Positions 1-6,132 of a DNA stretch of 64,000 nt are shown piece by piece. The notes under the pieces were generated by a model, which did no database searches, had not been told where the DNA came from, and saw nothing but the letters and a program-made list of their open reading frames with translations. This DNA is from Muribaculaceae bacterium (lineage in GTDB: Bacteria; Bacteroidota; Bacteroidia; Bacteroidales; Muribaculaceae). The stretch covers positions 38,890 through 102,889 of the forward strand of contig JAGASI010000008.1 of assembly GCA_017621845.1 (NCBI GenBank), given 5' to 3'. The number at the start of each line of letters is the position of its first letter. Position 1 is the stretch's first letter. Made by a program: the position numbers and the translations under genes.

Positions 1-7
1 AATATAC

Positions 8-49
8 ACACTCCCTCGCCCGATTCTTTATCATCTGACGAGGGAGTGT
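8..49. terminator. Hairpin just upstream of the acyltransferase gene
   Basis: An 11-base perfect inverted repeat (ACACTCCCTCG at 8-18, CGAGGGAGTGT at 39-49) with a 20-base loop, followed by TTTG. It probably ends the gene left of the window. It finishes only 10 bases before the ATG at 60. The core CGAGGGAG recurs in the hairpin at 63808-63849. Confidence 0.6.
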
Positions 50-59
50 TTGATTAACC

Positions 60-1058
60 ATGGATAAGGACAAACGTTCTATAACACTTGACATTATGCG
101 TGGCTTGTCAGCCGTGCTTATTGTATTATATCACTTCACATATCATTATAACGAGTCGGCGGCAGTCTCTGACGAACTTAAATTTGAGATACCATGGGGC
201 GTGTGGTGGGGATATGCCACAGTATCTGTTTTCTTTATGCTCAGCGGCTATCTTGCCGGCAAGTATCTACTTAACACCGGTTCTTCGCCACGACGCTACC
301 TCTGGCACAAAGCTCGACGTCTATACCCCACCTATTGGGTAGCCATGACACTGACTTCTATAGTATTAGCTGTATTATATGAAGAAATGTCACCTGGATG
401 GTTGGGATGGTTGGCCAACCTCACTATGGTATCACGCTTGTTCGGCGTGCCATTTGTTGACGGAGTCTACTGGACCATGCAATGTGAATTGATTTTCTGT
501 ATTATCATCGCATTACTTATCTATGTTAAACACCGCCGCACACTCATCACTATTCTTACTATATGGGTAGGCGTGGCCATTATATTGTCTCTTGTAAACG
601 GAGTCAAAGTCGTCAAACCTTTCAAAATAGCACTCATAGTCGATCACTGTCACGACTTTGTGGCAGGCATTGCCTTATACATGCTCGGACGCAAAGGATT
701 GGGGCAAAAGACACGGTTGGCGTTATATACTCTATTGGCGATGTGTGTATGCAATGCCGTTGCTTGGTATGGATTGTCACCACGCTCGGTGTTGACGGTA
801 ATTTCAATAATGCTTATAGCTTTATCGTCAAGATTAGATAATGTTATCCCTGACAATAATCCTATTGTCCGAGCATTAGTATGGATAGCCACTATATCTT
901 ATCCTCTCTACCTGGTACACGAGATGATTGGATTTACAATAATGCGCCATATATCCACCTCTGGAAGCACATCAACATTATTGATTACAATTCCCATTGC
1001 CATAGTGCTGATTGTTGCCTGTCTGATACACCGCTATGTGGAGACACGCCGTAACTGA
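60..1058 (+). CDS. Acyltransferase family 3 membrane protein
   Basis: Integral membrane acyltransferase that would O-acylate a cell-surface sugar or lipid; the acceptor is unknown. The N-terminus has the family signature: an Arg in LDIMRGLSAVLIVLYHF near residues 10-26, with the conserved His at the end of the first membrane helix. About nine or ten hydrophobic segments follow and the C-terminus is basic. At 332 residues the length is normal for a stand-alone family member without a periplasmic SGNH domain. It stands alone, convergent with lysA, and its ATG lies 10 bases after a hairpin. No glycan-synthesis genes adjoin it, so the substrate cannot be inferred. Family call is firm; role is open. 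Confidence 0.85.
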   Translation: MDKDKRSITLDIMRGLSAVLIVLYHFTYHYNESAAVSDELKFEIPWGVWWGYATVSVFFMLSGYLAGKYLLNTGSSPRRYLWHKARRLYPTYWVAMTLTSIVLAVLYEEMSPGWLGWLANLTMVSRLFGVPFVDGVYWTMQCELIFCIIIALLIYVKHRRTLITILTIWVGVAIILSLVNGVKVVKPFKIALIVDHCHDFVAGIALYMLGRKGLGQKTRLALYTLLAMCVCNAVAWYGLSPRSVLTVISIMLIALSSRLDNVIPDNNPIVRALVWIATISYPLYLVHEMIGFTIMRHISTSGSTSTLLITIPIAIVLIVACLIHRYVETRRN

Positions 1059-1124
1059 CACACGTCAGCCTACCATATACAGGTTTTTAAGAGCACCATA
1101 CATATGTTATCGCTGAGGAACAAC

Positions 1125-2276
1125 TCAAATGTAAAGATTAGGATAAAGTCGACGAGAGTTATAATGGGATGACATGGATTGTCCATATGCACCGGCTGAG
1201 CGAATAGCGATAATGTCACCACGTACAACCCTACTGAGACGGCGGTTGGTCGCAAAGGTGTCTGTAGTCTCACATACCGGCCCCACCACATTATAGAAAC
1301 GTGTCGGGCGGTGCTCGGCATCTCCGGTAAGATTGGAAATAAAGTGATAGGCATCATATAGGGCCGGACGTATCAATTCGGTCATGCCGGCATCAATGAT
1401 GGCAAAGTCGTGAGAGTGACCGTTCTTGACATATAATGTGCGGCCAATCAAAGTGCCACATTGTCCGACAATCGAACGTCCAAGCTCAAAATGCACTTCT
1501 ATCCCGGCGGGAATATCAAGATGTCTCTTGACTGAATCAAAAAACAGCCCGAAATCGGGAACAGGGTGTCTGTCGGGGTATTCATAGTCTATACCAAGGC
1601 CACCACCAAGGTTGACAGACCGCAAACTGACACCTTCACTGTCAAGTCGCGCTACAATCTCATTGACACGTTCACAAAGTAGTATAAATGGCGTGTCAAT
1701 TGTAATCTGTGACCCGATATGGAAGTGCAGTCCGACAAAGTTAATGCCGGACAAGCCTATGGCATGAGATATAGCAGTGTCGAGGTCACGCATATCGATA
1801 CCAAACTTATTTTCAGCAATGCCGGTAGTAATATAGTGATGGGTGTGGGCATCAATATCAGGGTTGACACGTATGGCCACGTCGGCTTTCTTGCCAAGAC
1901 TGAGGGCTATATCATTGATGATGTCCAACTCTTGCACCGACTCAATATTGAACATTCCTATGCCGGCATTGAGAGCAATCTTTATATCTCGATCAGTCTT
2001 GCCAACCCCGGCAAATGCTATATCTCGAGGTTTAACTCCGGCCTGGAGCGCTATATTTATCTCGCCGCCACTGACAGTATCAGCGCCAAGGCCGGCCATA
2101 AAAATATGGCTTAACAGAATAGGATCGGGATTGGCTTTCACTGCATAGTGTACATGAAAGTCGGGATGAGTTGCTATAGAATCGTTTACCGCCTGAAGCG
2201 TGCGGTCAAGCAGACCCAGGTCATAAAGATAGAATGGCGTGGGGCGCTTGGATATCAGGTCAAGGGGAAATGCCAT
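1125..2276 (-). CDS. lysA: Diaminopimelate decarboxylase
   Basis: Catalyses the last step of lysine synthesis: meso-diaminopimelate to L-lysine and CO2, using pyridoxal phosphate, in the cytoplasm. The PLP lysine lies in HYAVKANPDP near the N-terminus; HFHIGSQI, a glycine-rich NLGGGLGIDYE stretch and the C-terminal GPVCETTD and SAGAYGQSMSS motifs match the alanine racemase-like fold III family. The frame stays open to 2303, but that codon is TTG; the ATG at 2276 (MAFPLDLISKRPTPFYLYD) fits the family start better and lies 23 bases after the aspartate kinase stop. Last gene of the lysC-lysA unit, so first and last lysine steps are co-transcribed. Confidence 0.95.
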   Translation of the reverse strand: MAFPLDLISKRPTPFYLYDLGLLDRTLQAVNDSIATHPDFHVHYAVKANPDPILLSHIFMAGLGADTVSGGEINIALQAGVKPRDIAFAGVGKTDRDIKIALNAGIGMFNIESVQELDIINDIALSLGKKADVAIRVNPDIDAHTHHYITTGIAENKFGIDMRDLDTAISHAIGLSGINFVGLHFHIGSQITIDTPFILLCERVNEIVARLDSEGVSLRSVNLGGGLGIDYEYPDRHPVPDFGLFFDSVKRHLDIPAGIEVHFELGRSIVGQCGTLIGRTLYVKNGHSHDFAIIDAGMTELIRPALYDAYHFISNLTGDAEHRPTRFYNVVGPVCETTDTFATNRRLSRVVRGDIIAIRSAGAYGQSMSSHYNSRRLYPNLYI

Positions 2277-2299
2277 GTGATCAGAAGAAAAAAATTTAA

Positions 2300-3613
2300 T
2301 CAAAAAAGATGTTGGGAAAGATATCTCAACGCTTTCACCTTATCGGCAGCTGAGACAAGCATGGAGATATTATGGTTGGACCCTCCATATGAAATCATGC
2401 GCACAGGGATATCTCCAAGCGCTGTCACTGCGCGAGCCTCAAAACCACTGTTATGCCATTCGAGGTCACCGACAACACAGATTATGACCATGTCGGGGTC
2501 GACTGTCACCGATCCAAAACATCGCAAATCATCTACTATATCGGCGAGATGGGAAGTATCATCAATAGTTACCGTAACACCTACCTCACTGGTGGCAATC
2601 ATGTCTATCGATGTATGATAACGGGCAAAGGTCTCAAAAACTTTGCTAAGAAAACCGTAAGCCAACAGGGTACGCCCCGACTTGATTTTGATAGCCGTGA
2701 TATTATCCTTGGCGGCAACAGCCTTGATAGTGCCTGACGGCGGAGTATCATATATGAGAGTGCCCGGGCGGTCAGGCTCAAGAGTATTGAGCAGTCTTAC
2801 CGGGATGTTGGCAATACGTGCAGGAAGCACACATGCAGGATGGAGGATTTTGGCTCCAAAGTAAGCCAACTCAGCCGCTTCCTCAAAGTGAAGGCTTGAC
2901 ACCGGTGAGGTATTTTCAACATACCTGGGATCATTGTTATGCATGCCGTCAATGTCGGTCCATATCTGAATTTCACCTGCTTGGACTGCCGCGCCTATGA
3001 GAGAAGCGGTGTAGTCACTTCCACCACGGCGCAGGTTGTCAATCATTCCGTCATGGTTACGGCATATATAACCCTGGGTGAGATATACCTCAGCATCAAC
3101 ATATACCTCGAGGAGTCGTTCAAGACGTGATGTTATAAACCTCATATCAGGCTCACACCTGGCATCAATGCGCATAAACTCGAGAGCAGGCAACAAGGCC
3201 GACTTCACACCGAGGCTTTTAAGATATTGATGAAATATGTTAGTAGAGATGAGCTCTCCCTGAGCAAGGATTTCTTTAGCCTCGACTTGGGTAAAGTCAT
3301 GAGCCGTGAGAGTACGCAACAACGCTAAAATCTGGCTCACCGCAACGACTGCCTCTTCGGCATATCGATTATCACGACCTAGAAGGTCAAGAATTACGGC
3401 ATCATACTTGGCGCGGAGGGCGTTGATGATTTCTAGAGCGCCCGGCTGATTGCCTTTAGAGAGGTACTGACATATCTCATCAAGTTGATTGGTGGTGCCT
3501 GACATTGCCGACAAAACGACAATGTTGCCCTTGTCTTTCAGAATAAGGTTGGCAACATGTTTCATACGCTCTACCGAGCCCACCGATGTGCCACCAAATT
3601 TAAGTACATTCAT
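2300..3613 (-). CDS. lysC: Aspartate kinase, monofunctional
   Basis: Phosphorylates L-aspartate with ATP, the committed step toward lysine, threonine and methionine. The N-terminus KFGGTSVGS is the kinase phosphate-binding signature. RGGSDYTASLIGAA near residues 196-209 and WTDIDGMHNNDPR near 218-230 are the amino-acid kinase nucleotide and substrate motifs. The last 150 residues look like paired ACT domains, the usual site for lysine feedback. At 437 residues there is no homoserine dehydrogenase fusion. It overlaps the upstream ssb gene by an ATGA junction (3610-3613) and precedes lysA. The unit looks translationally coupled. Confidence 0.93.
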   Translation of the reverse strand: MNVLKFGGTSVGSVERMKHVANLILKDKGNIVVLSAMSGTTNQLDEICQYLSKGNQPGALEIINALRAKYDAVILDLLGRDNRYAEEAVVAVSQILALLRTLTAHDFTQVEAKEILAQGELISTNIFHQYLKSLGVKSALLPALEFMRIDARCEPDMRFITSRLERLLEVYVDAEVYLTQGYICRNHDGMIDNLRRGGSDYTASLIGAAVQAGEIQIWTDIDGMHNNDPRYVENTSPVSSLHFEEAAELAYFGAKILHPACVLPARIANIPVRLLNTLEPDRPGTLIYDTPPSGTIKAVAAKDNITAIKIKSGRTLLAYGFLSKVFETFARYHTSIDMIATSEVGVTVTIDDTSHLADIVDDLRCFGSVTVDPDMVIICVVGDLEWHNSGFEARAVTALGDIPVRMISYGGSNHNISMLVSAADKVKALRYLSQHLF

Positions 3614-3930
3614 TTAATTATATCCATGTAAGTCACCAAGATTTCAGTGACGGTGTGTTTGATAGTGTTACGGTCTTGCCATGTACGTGTTCTGAGTTGT
3701 CCCTCGACAAAAAGTCGAGTGCCCTTGCGTATATATTTTTCAGCAGTCTCGGCATTTTGATCCCACATCACAAGGCGATGCCATTCAGTAGGAGCTTCGG
3801 CCACCGACCCATCGGGAAGTACGCGAGGAGGCTCGTTAGTTGCCAGCGACAACTGAGCCACGGGACGTTTCCCGACATATTGTATCTCAGGGTCACGACC
3901 GACATATCCTAACAATAGCACTTTATTCAT
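3610..3930 (-). CDS. ssb: Short single-stranded DNA-binding protein
   Basis: An OB-fold SSB of only 106 residues. The start MNKVLLLGYVGRDPEIQY, the central TEWHRLVMWDQNAE and GTRLFVEGQLRTRTWQD are typical of bacterial SSB. The protein stops right after the last strand (VTYMDIIK), so the Gly/Pro linker and the acidic tail ending in a DxIPF-like tip, which recruit repair proteins, are absent. This may be a secondary SSB, with the main gene elsewhere. It begins 5 bases after the kinase stop and overlaps lysC by ATGA, an unusual setting between a sugar kinase and lysine synthesis. Confidence 0.9.
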   Translation of the reverse strand: MNKVLLLGYVGRDPEIQYVGKRPVAQLSLATNEPPRVLPDGSVAEAPTEWHRLVMWDQNAETAEKYIRKGTRLFVEGQLRTRTWQDRNTIKHTVTEILVTYMDIIK

Positions 3931-3935
3931 GACAA

Positions 3936-4778
3936 TTATTGTTTAGCCGACGTATGGAATTCTACCAAGCCGGGCATCGAGTATTTGGTAATCTTGGCAA
4001 TCTCAGCTCCAAAGTCTTGAGCGACCTGTCTCAATATTGATTCATACATCACACATGTTGACCCGACAAAAGCTATAGGATGGTTGGCATAGTCATACTG
4101 GGATATATTTCTCACAAAGAAAGCCATCAAGCTGTTATATACCAGATTATAAACATACTCGTTATCTATATTGTCGGCAAGGAAAAAAGAGTACTGAGCC
4201 AACGAGCGGTTGGGAAGCGAGTTGGTATATACCTGATCCATAAGCGTGTTAATACTGAGCTGATATTTGTCATAGAATGATGACATCAACTCCTTAGGAG
4301 CAAGTTCTTTCAGAAGATCGGCAATAAATATTTTACCCATATAGGCATTAGAGCCCTCGTCACCAAGGATATATCCAAGAGGCCTGACATTTTTCACAAT
4401 TTCCTTACCGTCATAAAAACATGAATTTGAACCGGTACCAAGAATACAAGCCAGGCCACTCTTATTGACCAACAGGCCACGAGCCGCCCCCAGGAGGTCA
4501 GTCTCTACGGTCACCGGTGTCTTAAATTGGGCAACGAGTGATGACTCCATAATCTTGGTTTTCTCGACAGTAGCACAGCCGGCACAATAGAAGTGGACAT
4601 GCTCCCATCGATGACGGAAAAAAGTCTCGGGGAGTTCAAGTCTTATAGAATGGGATATTTCGCGGCGTGATTGAAAATAAGGATTGAGACCGGTCGTGAA
4701 GGCATGTTCAACGATACGGTCATTATCTACAAGCACCCAATCAGTGCGCGTGCTCGAACTTTCAGCAATTATCTTCAT
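3936..4778 (-). CDS. BadF/BadG/BcrA/BcrD-type ATPase, N-acetylglucosamine kinase-like
   Basis: Actin-fold (ASKHA) kinase of the group that includes bacterial and eukaryotic N-acetylglucosamine kinases; probably phosphorylates an amino sugar. The phosphate-1 motif is SSSTRTDWVLVD at residues 7-18, where most relatives have SGSTKT. CILGTGSNSCFYDG near residue 112 is the phosphate-2 motif and GYILGDEGSNAYMGK near 135 is the domain-closing segment. At 280 residues it is full length. Its first codons are part of an 18-base exact repeat with 5633-5650, and its start overlaps the end of the HEPN gene by 17 bases. Its original promoter seems to be left behind at 5673-5703. Substrate specificity is inferred from family only. 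Confidence 0.85.
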   Translation of the reverse strand: MKIIAESSSTRTDWVLVDNDRIVEHAFTTGLNPYFQSRREISHSIRLELPETFFRHRWEHVHFYCAGCATVEKTKIMESSLVAQFKTPVTVETDLLGAARGLLVNKSGLACILGTGSNSCFYDGKEIVKNVRPLGYILGDEGSNAYMGKIFIADLLKELAPKELMSSFYDKYQLSINTLMDQVYTNSLPNRSLAQYSFFLADNIDNEYVYNLVYNSLMAFFVRNISQYDYANHPIAFVGSTCVMYESILRQVAQDFGAEIAKITKYSMPGLVEFHTSAKQ

Positions 4779-4779
4779 C
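4762..4779. repeat. Direct repeat, proximal copy (kinase 5' end)
   Basis: Eighteen bases (tcagcaattatcttcatc on the plus strand) covering the first five codons of the kinase. They are repeated exactly at 5633-5650. The two copies bracket the HEPN/MNT pair. Confidence 0.9.
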
Positions 4780-5199
4780 GTACCTAAACAAAGATATTCT
4801 ATTAAAATTTAAATAATTTTTTATTAACTCGAGTAATTCATGTGCCGGTTCAGCCATTAATCTAACTTCACTTTCTTCAATTTCATATGCACAATTATAG
4901 TCGCCTTTTTCCCTTAACTGCTCAAGTCGCGATATAAATCGTCCAAACGAAACATCAAATGCTCCGGTCAGTATAAAGTTTTTGCCAAACTCAGCAATTG
5001 TTCCGGCATGAGTATGACATGATATACCATTGTTAATCAATAATGCCTGAATAGCATGAAAACACGCATAATAATATCTATTAGCAGCCATGTCATAATA
5101 ACCCAATCTTATCATATCGTCAGCTTGAGATAAGTTTTTGGCCGCTTTTTCGAGTTGAAGACCTATAAGTGTTAAACGTTCACTTTCTGAAAGCCTCAT
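4762..5199 (-). CDS. HEPN-domain protein, partner of the adjacent nucleotidyltransferase
   Basis: A 145-residue HEPN protein, the probable toxin or RNase half of a HEPN/MNT pair. The motif NRYYYACFHAIQALL near residues 41-55 has the R-x6-H spacing of the family. The classic HepT Rx4HxY pattern, whose Tyr is AMPylated by MntA, is not present: the residue two after the His is Ile. Its ATG overlaps the MNT stop (ATGA, 5196-5199), as expected for the pair. The last five codons and stop come from the 18-base repeat shared with the kinase start, so the C-terminus DEDNC may be a by-product of insertion. Family firm; toxicity inferred. Confidence 0.85.
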   Translation of the reverse strand: MRLSESERLTLIGLQLEKAAKNLSQADDMIRLGYYDMAANRYYYACFHAIQALLINNGISCHTHAGTIAEFGKNFILTGAFDVSFGRFISRLEQLREKGDYNCAYEIEESEVRLMAEPAHELLELIKNYLNFNRISLFRYDEDNC

Positions 5200-5504
5200 A
5201 CTAAAACTATCTTTTCACGTTCGACATTTTTAAAAAAGGGAGTGAATGATTGTTTCTGCCATTCATTCCGGGTATACATTATTGGGCTAATCGTCTGATT
5301 TTCCTCCCATCCCAAATAACTCAGGGGAAAGGTAATCTCATCATAATCAGCACTATCGAGACATTCCTTATCCAAAATAACAAGCACATCCCAATCCGAA
5401 TCATCCCTACCCGTACCGCGGGCACGTGAACCAAAAAGATATGCAGTCCCCCGATTATTGAGGGCCTTTTTCAGGTGAGCGATTATTTTGTTCAATATAT
5501 TCAT
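5196..5504 (-). CDS. Nucleotidyltransferase (MNT-type), partner of HEPN protein
   Basis: A 102-residue minimal nucleotidyltransferase, the probable antitoxin of a HEPN/MNT pair that would neutralise HEPN by nucleotidyl transfer or by binding. The catalytic signature GSRARGTGRDDSDWD near residues 25-39 matches GSx10DxD exactly, so the metal-binding Asp pair is present. LFGSRARG is preceded by a basic helix (LKKALNNRGTAYL), as in the family. First gene of the two-gene cassette; the HEPN start overlaps its stop. No good promoter is seen directly upstream; transcription may come from the orphan kinase promoter at 5673-5703. Confidence 0.87.
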   Translation of the reverse strand: MNILNKIIAHLKKALNNRGTAYLFGSRARGTGRDDSDWDVLVILDKECLDSADYDEITFPLSYLGWEENQTISPIMYTRNEWQKQSFTPFFKNVEREKIVLV

Positions 5505-5632
5505 TTTATATGCAATGAATTATCAGTCCATCTTCAAGTGCAAATATCAAAAAAATATTTCAGAGCCCAAAATCCGAGCACTCAACACCGATAATCGCCA
5601 CAAAAGCCACGTCGGCGAACACGCATAAATTA

Positions 5633-5650
5633 TCAGCAATTATCTTCATC
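5633..5650. repeat. Direct repeat, distal copy (orphan kinase 5' end)
   Basis: Exact copy of 4762-4779. On the minus strand it starts with the ATG at 5649 and encodes MKIIA, followed by an unrelated sequence. This is the kinase start that remains attached to the promoter at 5673-5703. Confidence 0.88.
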
Positions 5651-5672
5651 TAATCATTTGTTAATTACCCTA

Positions 5673-5703
5673 CAAAGGTAGTTATTTTAACCCACTTATG
5701 AAA
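5673..5703 (-). promoter_or_regulatory. Promoter of the original kinase operon
   Basis: On the minus strand a perfect -7 box TACCTTTG (5673-5680) and a TTTC box at 5700-5703 (one base from TTTG) are separated by 19 bases. The start site would be near 5666, 17 bases before the stub ATG at 5649. It probably drives the whole MNT-HEPN-kinase-ssb-lysC-lysA unit. Confidence 0.6.
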
Positions 5704-5899
5704 ATAAGAATTAATTATCCTGTCTGCCAGTTGGACCACTTAGCATCTAACAGCCAAGTATTGACAGCCTCTATCGCACGATTTTTACCGACGTCTACAA
5801 GTTGTCGATACGGCAAATTAAATCGTCGTTATCAGAATACGGTACAACTGCAAATATGAACTGATTTAAACTTAGAGTATATTAACAATTGAGTCTTAT

Positions 5900-6130
5900 T
5901 TAGAAATCATCATCAAACATACCGGAATCCAGGTCATAGTCGAAGTCCTGCCGGGCATAATCATTACGACTGGAACTTCCATACCCGTCATTGTGAGAAT
6001 CTTCATCATGTGAATAATAGGGATAACGGTGGCTCTCACCTTGATTACGTCCTTTCAAAGACCCTTTCTTGTGTTAACCGAACAACCAGTCCAGCATAAA
6101 CATATCACACACAAAACTCCAGAAGCCCAT
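5900..6130 (-). pseudogene. Small acidic-tailed protein gene interrupted by a stop codon
   Basis: A 76-codon frame that runs from ATG at 6130 to TAA at 5900-5902 and is broken only at codon 19 by TAA (6074-6076). Before the stop it reads MGFWSFVCDMFMLDWLFG. After it, in the same frame, comes a basic stretch (HKKGSLKGRNQGE), then an Asp/Ser/Tyr-rich region ending SGMFDDDF. The layout (Trp-rich amphipathic head, basic patch, acidic DDDF tail) resembles small Bacteroidales proteins I have seen, from memory and unverified. The start lies 2 bases after the Res stop, so it is co-directional with the defence operon. A sequencing error, nonsense mutation or read-through are all possible. Confidence 0.6.
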
Positions 6131-6132
6131 GG

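Larger units (their letters stand above)
5505..5899. other. Decayed intergenic region upstream of the MNT/HEPN cassette
   Basis: About 395 bases without an intact gene. It holds the distal copy of the kinase 5' repeat (5633-5650), a stub frame on the minus strand from ATG 5649 to a stop at 5560 (29 residues starting MKIIAD), the orphan promoter at 5673-5703, and a possible eroded minus-strand gene end. In the last item one frame, roughly 5860-5800, reads ...VVPYSDNDDLICRIDN; a shifted frame then reads QLVDVGKNRAIEAVNTW... to a stop at 5715. The product of that fragment is not recognised. Confidence 0.5.

Noticed and set aside
2276..2303. TTG start for lysA overlapping lysC
   Set aside because: ATG 2276 matches the usual LysA beginning better; the extra nine residues are not typical.
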